From NCBI GenBank assembly GCA_003427395.1, contig BFEA01000476.1, forward strand, positions 1,010,376-1,042,850: a DNA stretch of 32,475 nt. The letters run 5' to 3'. The translations under genes and the position numbers were made by a program. This DNA is from Chara braunii. Its lineage: Eukaryota > Streptophyta > Charophyceae > Charales > Characeae. Shown in pieces: positions 9,798-20,785 of this stretch (positions within the stretch are counted from its first letter, which is position 1; every line of letters starts with the position of its first letter). The notes beneath the pieces were generated by a model. The model searched no databases and was not told where the DNA came from. It saw only the letters and a list, made by a program, of their open reading frames with translations.

Positions 9798-11287
9798 TGT
9801 CGAGCGCATCGGTCTCACGCAGGGCGGGACCCTCCCGGTCGCGTTACGCAGAAGTTGGTCTACTCGCGTTACACATGGAGCTTCCAAAAGCCGTTACGGT
9901 CGTGTGCGCTGGCCATACCTCTCGCGAGCCCCTACGACAGGATAGGGCCTACGCGAGGTACAACTTACCACCACCTTGTGGGAGTTGTCACCTCCCTTCG
10001 GTGGGTGTATCCCCGCCGAGCTACCAGTCCACAGTATGAAAGCTAATCAGTTGCAATCGCAGAGGCGGACCAACCGAGGGCGTTTCTCGTATGCTATAGC
10101 ATAGGGGGTACGCGCGGTCCCACACCTCTATCGGACCCGCACGCGAACCGACGCCTTAGGAGGCTGAGGTCCCAAGCGCAACTCATCGCCGGTCGACTAG
10201 GACGCATCCCACTCACCACGCGTTACACCACGCTAAGAAAAAAAAATTAAAAACACACATACACACGGAACGACGCAAAACAAAACAACACAAATAATCC
10301 TAGTCCCTTCAGTATCCAACCCATAACCTTCCGCCGCAAAAATCAGTTAGGCGACACACACGAGACTTAATATAAAACCGCGCAGACGCAAGACCTTCTC
10401 ATATCGACTTGCAATCCAAGCTTACGAAAGCAGTCTCAATGATAGCGTACTATGTAGTACCCATAATCATGCGGTCCTCGTTAACCTCGAGGGTCACGTT
10501 CGACACTCAAGTGTCGGCTGATACGCGCCTTGAGGGGTTAATCTCTCGACGCCAGATAACCGCCAAGTACGGTTGAAAGCCATACCCCCTTCTGCACCCT
10601 GCGGAGAGTGGGTGGTACACAGGTTTGTACATGTGGTGACAATCGTCTTTTATCGCCTTGGAGACCAGCTCCATCATCCAGGGTCTGGAGACAACTCAAA
10701 GGGTTTGACTTCGGCGACTGTCACGGACTACGACGTCCAACTATAGAAACTCTACGAAGCAGAGGATAAAAGGGGATTTTTTTTTTTTTTTTCAACGCAT
10801 AATCTGTTTAACCCTTGTGCACGGTCATAACAAGTCGCGCAAAAACTGAAGGCATATGTATGTATATATATGTATAAAGGGTCATAAATATGCGACGATC
10901 ACTTCTCACAATCACAATGAGACTCCTCTCAACCATATATATGTGTGTGATCGCAGACAGTCAAATCCAAAGTACGGCCCATAAACATACTTGCAATCAC
11001 ATCAACGATTCAATCAAAAAGTTCGCATACTACACGGAGTCAACTTCAACCATTCTCTATACTCATACCCCTTGCTTTAGTCATGCAAGCCCCAGTCTTT
11101 GCCCAACCGTCCAAAAACAAATACCCAGTACCTTTGTTAAATGAACATTCAATAAAAGTTCGGGTTAAAACCTTAATAAAACAACAAAAACCACTAGGGC
11201 TAAAGCCTTCAGGTTCGGTAACGAGAGTGGTTTGGAGTTGAGTCGTAAACCAACGAATCGGCAACCAACCTGTTATCAGTGATAACA
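9798..11287 (-). mobile_element. LTR copy A of a tRNA-Asp-primed LTR family
   Basis: The copy starts on the plus strand at TGTCGAGCGCATCGGTC, a boundary shared exactly by copies B, C, D and the fragment at 15691-15743 although all five outer flanks differ. The proposed other end is GTGATAACA at 11287, giving TGT...ACA termini and about 1.49 kb. That end is inferred, because homology to B and C continues past it. The orientation is minus, from the primer site next to copy D. TATA-rich stretches lie at 10855-10880 and 10930-10946. There is no coding capacity. Short minus-strand frames near the boundary recur in every copy because the DNA repeats. Confidence 0.7.
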
Positions 11288-11544
11288 GAAGATGATCTTC
11301 ATGGGATCAAATTGAAACTAGTTTAAATCTTGAATCAAAACGATCAAGAGAACATGTAACACAACACAAATCAACGTCTAAGTTAAGCTTATAAATGCAC
11401 GAAAAGTAACTCTCTGTGCCATGTTCTCTTTAAAAAATCCTCCTGATAACTAAAGTCAAGTCCAGCTCTAAGCAAGCGTCCAAAGAAAAGTAAATCCTGA
11501 CAGAATCTCCCCTATAAAGAGTGGATTGTCAGAATCACCACCTG

Positions 11545-12110
11545 TCAAGATTTAATCTAACTCCTTTAAACTAAGAAAATTCCGGCAGTGCTTTCCGTAC
11601 GAAAGGTGTCTTTTCAGAATTTCTATTACCTCCAATATAAAAAAACTAAAAGAATCTTTAACTCTAGAAAGTTAATTATTTGTCTAATTCTCGGAATTAG
11701 TAAAAACTTAGGCAGCATCTCCTTTAGAAAAATAGACTTCTCAAATTTATACTAAGCCAAATAAGAACTCAAACATAAGACTTAAACTTTATTAAGACAA
11801 AATTTGACTAACTTCTTAGATTTGTAGAAATTTCGGCAGCGCTTCTCATAGAAGAAGTAGCTTTCCAAAATTTATACAAAGTTAAGTTCAGAATCTAAAA
11901 TAACTTTGACTTCTTAAACTCAAATTTTGTCTAACTTGCTGAATTAGCAAAAATTTGGACAACACTCTCTTTAGAAAATTATACTTTCCAGATTCTTACT
12001 AAGTCATATACAAAATTTAGACAAGTTGAACTTTGAAAAGTAAAAAATTGACTAACTCCTTCGATTTGCAAAAATTTTCAGTGCTTCCCGTAGAGAAAGT
12101 AACTTACTAA
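11545..12110. repeat. about 122-bp tandem repeat, five diverged units
   Basis: Each unit has a (T)CTAACT(CC)TT...AAA(A)TT(T)CGGCAGNGCTTCCCGTAG-like core and then TT(T)ATAC(T/A)AAG. Core positions are 11584, 11711, 11835, 11957 and 12078, so spacings are 127, 124, 122 and 121. The region after copy B holds only about two units (cores near 14008 and 14187), so the copy number varies between elements. Tandem arrays in non-coding retroelement interiors are common in plants. Confidence 0.8.
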
Positions 12111-12233
12111 AAAAAGGCAAGTATAACAAAAGATCTCAGAAAATGTGAGAATTGACCTAAGTAAAAAAAAAAAACTTAGCTCAGAAAATATAGTAATTGA
12201 ACTAACTCCTATAGCTTTAGCACATGGGACAGG

Positions 12234-12251
12234 TGGCGCCGTTGCTGAGGA
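12234..12251 (+). other. tRNA-Asp primer-binding-site-like word, plus orientation
   Basis: TGGCGCCGTTGCTGAGGA is the complement of the 3' end of plant tRNA-Asp with two changes. It lies only 6 bp left of the TGTCGAG boundary of copy B and is inverted relative to the site beside copy D. The bases before it (GGGACAGG) resemble the LTR end plus two-base spacer seen on the minus strand at D. Confidence 0.6.
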
Positions 12252-12257
12252 TAACGG

Positions 12258-13711
12258 TGTCGAGCGCATCGGTCCGGCACTGCACAAGGCAGCGCGGGAC
12301 CCTCCCGGCCACGTCATGCAGGAGTTGGTTTTAATCCTCGTCGCAAATGCATATAGAGTTTCCGCAAGCCGCTCCGGCCGAGTGCGTCAGCCATACCTCT
12401 CGCTAGCCCCTACGACAGGATAGGGCCTACGCGAGGCACGACTTACCTCCATCTTACGAGAGTTGTCACCTCCCCTCAGTGCTACCAGTCCACAGTATGA
12501 AAGTTGATCAGTTGCAATCGCAGAGGTGGACCAGCCGATGACGTTTCTTGTTCGTTGTAGCATAACGGGTACGCGTGGTATTACGCCTCTATCGAATCCA
12601 CATGCGAACCGACATCTTGGGGGGTTGAGGTCCCAAGCGTGACCCGTCGTCGGTCGACTAGGATGCATCCCACACTCCACACGCACACCACTCTAAAAAA
12701 CATGAAAATAAAAACACGCATACGTACATATACACGAAACGACACTGGACGAATAACGCGACAACACTCCTAGTCCTTTAGTAGTCATCCGATAACTCTC
12801 CGATGCAAAAATTGTATATGCATTGCGCGCAAGACTTAGTACAAAACCATGCGGACGCAGAGCTAACTCATATCGACTCGCAATGCAAGCGTATGCAAGC
12901 GGTCGCAATGATGGCGTACTATGTAGTACCCATACTTATGCGGTCTTCGTTAATCTCAAGGGTTACATTTGACACTCAAGTGTCGACTGACATGCGCCTT
13001 GAGGAACTGATCTCTCGACGCTGGACAACCGCCAAGTGCGGTTGAGAACCACACCCTCTTCTGCACCCTGCGGAGAGTGGGTGGTACCAGCTACCTGTGG
13101 TGGCAATCGTTTCTTATTGCTCTGGATACCAGCTCCATCATCTAGGGTCTGGAGAGAAATCAAGGGGTTTGATTTTGACGGCTGCCACGGACTACAACAT
13201 CCAACCATAGAAATTATAAAAGCAAAGGCTAAAAGGGGAGTCCCTTTTATCTCGAAAACATAATTTGTTTAACCCTTACGCGCGGTCATAGTAGGTTGCA
13301 CGAAACACTCAAGACATAAGTATTCACATATATATATATAGAGAAAGAGGGTTATTAATATAGGACGATCACTTCTCATAGTCACAATGAGACTCCTCTC
13401 AACATATATATGTATGTGAGCGCAAACAGTCAAATCCAAAGTCCGAATCAAAGATCTCACCAAGAGTCCATGCACTACACAGGGTCAACTTCAACCATTT
13501 TCTGCACTCACACCCCTTGCTTTAGCCACACAAACCTCAATCTTAGCGCACCCTTCCAGCAATAAAATACTCAGTACCTTTGTTAGATGGTCATTCACTA
13601 AAGTCTCGGTAAAAACACAATAAAACATTTCAAACCACAGGGCTAAAGCCTTTAGGTTGAGTCGAATCGTAAACCGACGAATCGGCAACCGACCTGTTAC
13701 CACTGATAACA
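12258..13711 (-). mobile_element. LTR copy B of the tRNA-Asp-primed family
   Basis: Colinear with copy A from TGTCGAGCGCATCGG to CTGATAACA, about 1.45 kb. It lacks a short GC-rich segment after CACCTCCC that is present in copies A and D. Diverged from A and C by many substitutions. The right end is inferred as for A. No ORF is attributable to a protein. Confidence 0.7.
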
Positions 13712-14330
13712 GAAGATGATCTTTGCAGGATCAGGCTGAATCTTAGCCGAAATCCTGAATCAATCGATCAAGAAGACATGTAACACAAGACAGACCAATC
13801 CCCAAGCTAAGATCATAAGTGTATGGAGAATACAGCTCCATAACATATTCTCACCCAAGACCCTTCTACAAGCTAAGCCTAGACCTGACTCTAAACCAGT
13901 GCCCTACGCAAGGCAGACCTACGACAATATTTTCCCTATTCAGCGTGGATTGTCATAATTGTCACCTGTCATAAATATAATCTAACTCCTTTGAACTAAG
14001 AAAATTTCAGCAGCGCTTCCCGTAGGGTAAGTGCCTTTCTAAAATTTATATCAGCCCGAATATAGAAAAAAAAATAGTCTTCAACTCTCCAAAGTCAAGA
14101 TTTTTACTAAGCCATATATAAAATTTAGACAAGTTGAACTTTGAAAAATCAAAAGTTGATTAACTCCTTGGATTTGCAGAAATTTCGGCAGCGCTTCCCG
14201 TAGAGAAATTTATACAAAGCCAAGTATAACAAAGATCTCCTAAAATGCGAAAATTGATCTAAGTAAAAAAAACTTAACTCATAAAATGCAGGAATTGAAC
14301 TAACTCCTATAGCTTTAGCACGTTGCGAGC
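13712..14330 (-). mobile_element. internal segment following LTR copy B
   Basis: Colinear with 11288-12220 but shorter, because several 122-bp units are missing. Homology ends at CTTTAGCAC near 14321, after which the copies read differently. 14111-14144 is the source, or an identical copy, of the last 34 bases of the window. Confidence 0.65.
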
Positions 14331-15690
14331 AACTAAAGCAACTACCTGTCAACTGAAACTCAGACGAAGTATTAATCTCACTCAACCACATGCAAGTCAA
14401 GCCACAAAGGTAAGTACTCTCCCCAAGTCAACCTGGACAAACAATAGTTCGTAGTCTTCAATGATTTATCCCTTTATACCCAACTTACATAAGGCATAAA
14501 GCTAGACCATAGAATATACACAAACACAGGGCACAACAACTTTTCTCGTCTTTGGACACATGACTAGGCCGCCCTAGTCGCCCTAAACTGTTTAAGTATC
14601 CAAATTATATATAATTGTCTATCCTTAGTCTTATAAGGTAACATATGACTGAACCGATCAACTTAGTTCGAGGTTCAGCCTGCCCCTTCTTACCACAAGT
14701 TTATTCTTAATTAATACTCTCTTCAGTTATGATAAGCTATAGTTAGACTATCCAAACTTATGAAAAAATGTCTGACTAGCCTGTTCATAAGTAATATAAT
14801 ATAAAGTATAAACCAGTTTTACCTTCTGATTCTATCATGTGTGTGGCTTCAGACCAGACCTCCCAAACTTATGAGAGCTTGTCCGTTCTGTCGCCGAAAT
14901 CCTCCCTCGGAATGAAACAAAGAGGGTCAGAGTCATTCAAACTTATGGAAAAATGTTCAACCCTCCTTCAAAAACCAAATAAGCATATAAAAAACCCCAA
15001 AGAAACAAAAAAGGCGACCAAGCCATCCAAACTTATGAAAAAATGCTTGGTCCCTGAAAAGGCAATCGCATTCAGCCCTCGCAAGTCAAAGCAACCAGAC
15101 CACCCAAACTTATGGGAACCTATCTAGTACTTCAGGGAATCGAAAATAAACACAGCACTTGGCCATAAAAACTTATGGAGACTCTCTCAACTTTTGGTTG
15201 ACGCGGTCAGACACATGCAATACTGCCTTCCTCCCATCCTTCCCCCAGATGCAATCCCACAATCTGCTTACAGTCAAACAATAAAGTTGAAACTGGCATT
15301 GCACATACATTCATTTACTTAGTCTGGTCATGTCCTGAAAGTAGAACATAAAGTCAAAGTAAGGATGCACACAGTATACTCAGTCAAACATAGCAAGGAA
15401 TACAGATAGGGGTTATAAATGGGTTTATAGAAGCGAAACAATGGTTACCTTTCAATTCCCTGCCTCAAGAACTCCTCCTGAGTTCCGACAGAGCTCCCGC
15501 AATCGGTGGGCTAACTCCCCACAGAGTCTTGATGCGGTCCTACGGGTTGCAATCCCGCCTGCCGCCTTCCTCTCAGAATTGGACTAGACTGAGAGTAAGA
15601 AAGACAAAACGAGGGGTTTGAGACTCTCGAGATACAAGAGGGGGACAACTCAACTCCCAGGAGAGGGCCTTGAAACCTCGGTGCGCATGA
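14331..15690. other. unassigned AT-rich DNA, possibly retroelement interior
   Basis: No gene is seen. It holds the CCAAACTTATG array (14752-15177) and otherwise unique sequence. A donor-like AAAGGTAAGT occurs near 14404. It may be the rest of a non-autonomous LTR element beginning at copy B, but no second LTR in the right orientation closes it. Confidence 0.4.
14752..15177. repeat. six spaced copies of CCAAACTTATG
   Basis: The core (C)CAAACTTATG, often followed by a run of A and ATG, occurs at 14752, 14863, 14938, 15027 and 15104, with a final AAAACTTATG at 15168. Spacing is irregular, about 63-111 bp, and the intervening sequence does not obviously align. This suggests either a very diverged tandem array or a retained short motif. 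Confidence 0.75.
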
Positions 15691-15743
15691 GGGTCCCGGC
15701 GTCCCGCGTTGCCTTGTGCGGTGCCGGACCGATGCGCTCGACA
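15691..15743 (+). mobile_element. 53-bp inverted fragment of the LTR end (copy E)
   Basis: The reverse complement begins TGTCGAGCGCATCGGTCCGG at 15743 and follows copy B closely for about 46 bases. Its edge falls exactly at the TG shared by the other copies, which supports that boundary as a true element end. It lies opposite to copies A-D. Confidence 0.8.
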
Positions 15744-16581
15744 CCGCCGCTCTTATACCTCGGTTCGACCAACGACCCACCCTTCAGCATTGATGCCGAC
15801 CTCGCCTCACTCTCCACCGACTCCTTTCGCTTAGGCGGAGTTCCTCACCTCCCCCAGGCCCCCAGTGGCCAACTCTCTGCCGATCGTGGAGTCGAGGCCC
15901 ATGCTGCAGAGCCCGATCATGGGCCCAAACAAACCACGCCCTGTTCGGATCTTGGTGGTAGTAGAAAGACTCATACGAGAACTCTAGAGACTGATATGGA
16001 AACGGGTTCTTACATGATCGGTCGAGCTCTCAGAACAGCCTAGGATCTCCTCATTTTTGTCCGTGGTCGCTCTGCTCGGCCCAGTTCTCCCTCTTTCGGG
16101 TCCCAGCTGCGTGCTCACAGTCAAACTTCTCATAGCAGATCGATTGGTGGGCCGCACACCCGCAAAGGCACACGCCATTCATACCCTCCCATCTCGAGGA
16201 CTGATCACCCACTGATTTGGCATTCGCGTTGACCTCCATTAGCCTCGGTGTCACGCTCAATTTTAAATAACAAAAACGAAACAATAATAATAATAATAAT
16301 AATAATATGATGAAATAATAATCACGAAGGCGAGGAAAAGCTCTGGCCCCGTGGCAACAAAATCATAGGGGATAGCCTCGTCGGGCCCTCGATCGCACGG
16401 TTCCTTTGCGCCGCTCCGATGTTCCCACTTCGTCGCTCACTGGCTTCGATCCCTCAATCTCGTGGAAGAAAGTCTGATGTTGTAACCAATAGTGTTAGGC
16501 CCGAGGTAGGGTCTAGTTTTGACGGATGCCTAAATAAACGGATATGCGCGACGCGCAGATGTACCGAAACGTTTTTCAAAA
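15744..16581. other. unassigned DNA with (AAT)n
   Basis: No gene is recognised. Frames on both strands (for example plus 15618-16043, 141 codons) overlap repeat sequence and show no motif. An AAT trinucleotide run lies at 16283-16306. Confidence 0.5.
16283..16306. repeat. (AAT)8 microsatellite
   Basis: Eight uninterrupted AAT units, with a further short AATAAT group a little downstream. Confidence 0.95.
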
Positions 16582-16980
16582 TCACGTTGTTGTTGATGTC
16601 ATCCTCCGCACGTACACACAAGTCACAGGCAAGCGCATCAATCAAGAGACAAAATCTTTTTAAACCACCAGTACTAACGCACCACGGTTTTAGGAAATGT
16701 ACGGACCACTATAGGAGCACCCAAATTCATCCAATAAGAAACGCTTCTACTCTATTTTTTCGTGGTCGATAGTTGGGCCAAGTACTGGTGGTTTAACGCG
16801 CGCATTAAGTCTGAACGTCCATACACTCTTTTATTATAGTCAACCATTTAGTCAATCGTAAACCACAAACACAACCGCACTACGTGCGGTATACTTAAAC
16901 TTTAAACCAAACTTATATTTTTGTCACTTGCAAAAACAGGGCGGATACCATTGTAAGGGTATTCGCACAGACAGCGTACC
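16582..16980. repeat. dispersed repeat G, copy 1
   Basis: Homologous to 23691-24040. Shared landmarks are GTTGATGTCATCCTCCGCACG (GTTGACGCCATCCTCCACGCACG in the other copy), a CGCGCGC...AAGTCTG block, a TCAACC(A/T)TT block, and TGTCACTTGCAAAAAC followed by AGGGCGGATA and TTGTAAGGGTATTCGC. Copy 1 carries the MITE at 16660-16796. No coding capacity is seen. Confidence 0.8.
16660..16796. mobile_element. 137-bp MITE with perfect 16-bp inverted repeats and TTAA ends
   Basis: TTAAACCACCAGTACT at 16660-16675 is the perfect reverse complement of 16781-16796. Repeat G copy 2 lacks this element at the matching place. The outer TTAA on both sides could be a TTAA target duplication (piggyBac type) with ACCACCAGTACT termini, or TA duplications with longer termini. 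The palindromic TTAA does not separate these. No ORF. Confidence 0.8.
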
Positions 16981-18236
16981 GAGAGTTATCGTGGAGACGA
17001 ACCTTGTAGAACACTAGATAACGACGAGCATCAGGGTAACGACGTAGACTACGACGAGCACGAGTAGGTACGACCACGAACATGAGCAGCTTGGCTACGA
17101 CGTGATTACAAAGACGATATGACCGCTCGCCTAAAGAAGGTGACCAACGAACCAGACGGACGATCACGACTAGGTGAGCGGGCTATGCCTGACTGCTCAG
17201 GAAATGTGAAAAATGAGAATGAATCTTCCCTTAGAACATGGGAAGATACACTTGTTACATGATGAAAGTCCAATGACCCACCCGATTGCCTAAACCAAGA
17301 GGAGGATGAACCTTTCTTTATAGCAAGGGTAGATACAATACGTGCTCTCGAGCAGGATATCGTGGCGCTGGAAAGAAGACAATGAGTGTGGCGACCAAGA
17401 TGAGCAGCGCAATGAATGTCTTAAAGGATTAACAGAACTCGATGAGGAGCAAGACGAGCAGCACATGGATTGCTACGAACGAGACGAACGTGCCCTCAAC
17501 GACAACGTTGATCTCCACTAGGATCGTAATGATGATCAACAGTGGAACGAGGATGGCGACGTGCCATACTTAAAGGATGATGACTATCGTGATGACAAGT
17601 ACCACCAGGATCAAAACGATGATCACGTTGATGGGGGTTCGCCCCACTACTCACCAAATGCAAAATGAGAATGAATCCTTCTCTTGAAGCAGGGAAGATG
17701 TACGACCATACTATGATCAGGTAATCACGAAGCTTAGTATGAGAACGTACCTTTTGATTCCTCCCGCACTGCCAACTCTCATTTGTAAACAGTATTTCCT
17801 TGTTTTTCTTTGTGGGTTGGTCCTCCTCTTTGAGAGTTCTTCCTACTCGTTTTTTCCCGTGTTCTAACCTCTTTTCTCCCCTAGCTGTCTTCCTCACCAC
17901 TTCTCTTCTCCGCCGCATCGTCCTTCTCATTCCCACTCACGTACCGCTCGGCCCCTAGGCCGCCATCATGGCCAGGTTCATTCCCAGTCGTTGAAGCGAG
18001 AAAAACCAAGTTTTCAAGGACAAATAATACAACGAGCATACAGCGACAGTGAATCAGAGTCACTAGAAGCGAAGACTATTACGATGAAGAACACAATGAC
18101 AAGGACCGTGGTCTCGAGCAATGATGAACTCGGTCTTCGGGAACTGGGAATTAATATCCCGCTAGAACATGGGAAGGTACACCATCATAAGGGGGGGGGG
18201 GGGGAAACTTGGGCCTTCTGGGCTTGCTTTTGCAAG
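16981..18236. other. H-motif region downstream of repeat G copy 1
   Basis: GACGA-rich DNA (17000-17640) with no intact frame. Copies of the H motif lie at 17201-17252, 17301-17345, 17645-17706 and 18141-18190. It reads (A)AAATGAGAATGAATC, then a short pyrimidine-rich gap, then AGAACATGGGAAGATAC. A G14 run is at 18191-18204. The minus-strand frame at 17496-17936 has no recognised domain. Confidence 0.55.
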
Positions 18237-18289
18237 TAAAAAATAAAAATAAAAATAAAAATAAAAATAAAAATAAAATTATACATATT

Positions 18290-18328
<39 letters not shown>
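18237..18328. repeat. (AAAAAT)n and (AT)n microsatellites
   Basis: AAAAAT hexamer units run to about 18279. An almost pure AT run follows at 18298-18328. A 19-base T run occurs shortly after, at 18388-18406. Confidence 0.95.
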
Positions 18329-18329
<1 letters not shown>

Positions 18330-18489
18330 CACTCGTACAATCCAGAATGAATCTAACCACTATTAAAGCGAAATGCAAATGTTGTTGTTTTTTTTTTTTT
18401 TTTTTTCCTTGTTTTCTTGTTTGTCTTGGTGTCCTGCCAGCGAGGCACGACGTAATCCGGGTGCGCATGAAACGCCCCACTGAGGGCGT

Positions 18490-20785
18490 TGTCGAACGCA
18501 TCGGTCTGGCACCGCACGAAGCAGCGCGGGACCCTCCCGGTCGCGTCAAGCAGGAGTTGGTCTACACCTTTCGCGAAAATATACATGAAGCTTCCGCAAG
18601 CCGCTCCGGCCGAGTGCGCCAGCCATACCTCTCGCGAGCCCCTAAGACAGGATAGGGCCTACGCGAGGCACGACTTACCTCCACCTTACGGGAGTTGTCA
18701 CCTCCCCTAAGGCAGGATAGGGCCTACGCGAGGCACGACTAACCAGTCCACAGTACGAAAGCTGATCAGTTGCAATCGAAGAGGTGGACCAGCCGAGGGC
18801 GTTTCTCGTTCGCTGTAGCAAGGGGGTACGCGCGGTAATACGCCTCTATCGGACCCGCACGCGAACCGACATCTTGGGGGGCTGAGGTCCCAAGCGCGAC
18901 TCGTCGTCGATCGACTAGGACGCATCCCACACACCACGTGCACATCACTTTACGAATCACAAAAATAAAATACACACACGCACACATATTAAACGACACA
19001 ACACAAACAAAGCGACAACGCTCCTAGCCCCTCGGTAGCCAACCCATAACTTCCCAATGCAGAAATCGGATAGGCATTGTGCGTGAGAATAATATAAAAC
19101 CGCGCGGACGCAAGGCTAACTCATATCGACTCGCAAGGCAAGCTTACGCAAGCAATCGCAATGATGGCGTACTATGTAGTACCCATACTCGCGAGGTCCT
19201 CATTAATCTCGAGGGTCGCATTCGACATTTAAGTGTCGGCTGACACGCGCCTTGAGGGTTAATCTCTCGACGCTGGATAACCGCCATGCGCGGTTGAAGA
19301 CCACACACCCTCTTCTGCACTCTGTGCAGAGTGAGTGGTACACATGTCCATACCAGTGGCGATAGCTGTTTCTTACTGCCCTGGAGATGAGCCCCACTCC
19401 AGGCCTAGAAAGAAGTCAAGGGGTTTGACTTTGACGGCTGCTAAGGACTACAACGTCCAACCATAGAAATCTAAAAAAACAACGGATAATAGATGGTCTC
19501 CCTTTTCTCTCAAACCCATAATCTGTTTAACCCTTACGCGCTGTCCCAGTAGGCCGCACGAAACACTCGAGACATATATATACGCATATATAGAGAGGCA
19601 GGGTTACCGGTGTTTGGGACGGGCCGAACGCCCGAACCCGAACGCCAGAACGTACGGGACCCCTTCGGGAGGCGTTCGGCCGCTCGGGCCAAACGCGGAC
19701 CAAAAAAAAAAAAAAAAAAAAAAACGTTTTCAAAAAATTCCGAAAAACAACTATGTTATGGAGAAACATAAACTAAACAACATTTGCCTGGGCACTACAT
19801 CCAAATTATTTACCAAATGTGAATTAAAAATCCAATACAAAAAATAAACACTATGATAAAAATAAGAAAAAATAAAAAGACAATTAAAATGAGTGAGTGT
19901 GCCAGCACCTTTTCGACACCACCATGTTTGCCGATTTTTAATTATTTTTTGGCATTGACAAATGCCCTGAAAATTTACAAATATGTATTTTGCATAATCA
20001 ATAACTCATTTAAAAGTTTTCAAAAAATAATAAATTTTTTTAGGCCCCGAAATAAAGTGAAAACAAAAAGTTAAAAGTGGAAAAAAACAAAATAGTGAGT
20101 GGGCGAGCACGTTTTGACACCCCCATCTTTGACGATTTTTAATATTTTTTTGGCTTAACAAAATAACTTCAAAATTGATAGGCGTGTAGGTTACATCATA
20201 GAAAACTCACAAACAAACATTCAGAAGAAAAAACTTATTTTTAGGCCCCGAAATAGTTTTTGCCGGGGTCTGAACCTGGAGGTGTTCGGCCTCCGAACCG
20301 GACCCCGAACGCCCGAACGTTCGGGGGCCAGCCCAGGGGTCCTCGAACGTTCGGTCAGGTAACCCTGCATAGAGGGTTATTAATATAGGACGATCACTTC
20401 TCACAGTCACAGTGGGACTCCTCTCAGCCATATATATATGTATGTGAGCGCAGACAGTTAAAATTCAAAATCCGAATCACCAAACATACTTACAATCACA
20501 TCAAAGATCCAACCAAAAAATCAATGCACTACACGGGGTCAACTTCAACCATTCTCTGCACTCACATCCCTTGCTTTTAACCATATAAGCCTCACTCTTG
20601 TGCAACTCCTCAAAGCAAAATACTCAGTACTTTTCTTTAAATGGCCATCCAAATAAAGTCCGGGTGAAAACACAACAAAATAGTTCAAATCACCAGGCTA
20701 AAGCCTTTAGGTTGAGTGGCAGAAGTGGATTGGAGCAGAATCGTAAACCGACGAATCGGCAACCGACCTGTTATCAGTGATAACA
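18490..20785 (-). mobile_element. LTR copy C (3' LTR of a minus-strand element) with nested MITE
   Basis: It begins at TGTCGAACGCATCGGTC and ends by homology at GTGATAACA, 20785. After removing the 771-bp insertion and one 8-bp duplication it is about 1.52 kb. Over the shared 480 bp it is visibly much closer to copy D than to A or B. This, with the primer site beside D, makes C and D a likely LTR pair. A unique feature is a duplicated block around GGATAGGGCCTACGCGAGGC (near 18650 and 18715) replacing GC-rich sequence found in A and D. Confidence 0.75.
19598..20368. mobile_element. 771-bp hAT-like non-autonomous DNA transposon
   Basis: The termini are GCAGGGTTACC (19598-19608) and GGTAACCCTGC (20358-20368), a perfect 11-bp inverted repeat. 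They are flanked by ATAGAGAG (19590-19597) and ATAGAGGG (20369-20376), an 8-bp target duplication with one mismatch. Copies A and B read straight across this point, so the empty site is known. The subterminal parts are GC-rich with many CCGAACG or CGTTCGG words. The interior is AT-rich and contains a duplication of about 201 bp (GAGTGNG(C/T)...CGATTTTTAAT...AGGCCCCGAAATA at about 19890-20055 and 20092-20256). There is no transposase frame. The 8-bp duplication and the terminus fit hAT, so it would need an outside transposase. Confidence 0.88.

Larger units (their letters stand above)
11288..12257 (-). mobile_element. non-coding internal segment between LTR copies A and B
   Basis: About 970 bp colinear with the sequence following copy B (13712-14330) and copy C (20786-21000). 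It is AT-rich, has no gag or pol frame, and is dominated by 122-bp tandem units. A primer-site-like word sits at its right end. Confidence 0.65.

Noticed and set aside
14752-15177. CRISPR array
   Set aside because: The repeated core is only 10-11 bases, spacing varies from 63 to 111, there are no cas genes and the genome is eukaryotic.
15618-16043. 141-codon plus-strand open frame
   Set aside because: It includes the inverted LTR fragment at 15691-15743, so it is assembled from transposon sequence.
18289-18549. minus-strand frame starting MTRPGGSRAASCGARPMRS, also seen near 12078-12317
   Set aside because: It recurs only because the LTR end recurs. It changes frame and length between copies, so it is not a conserved protein.
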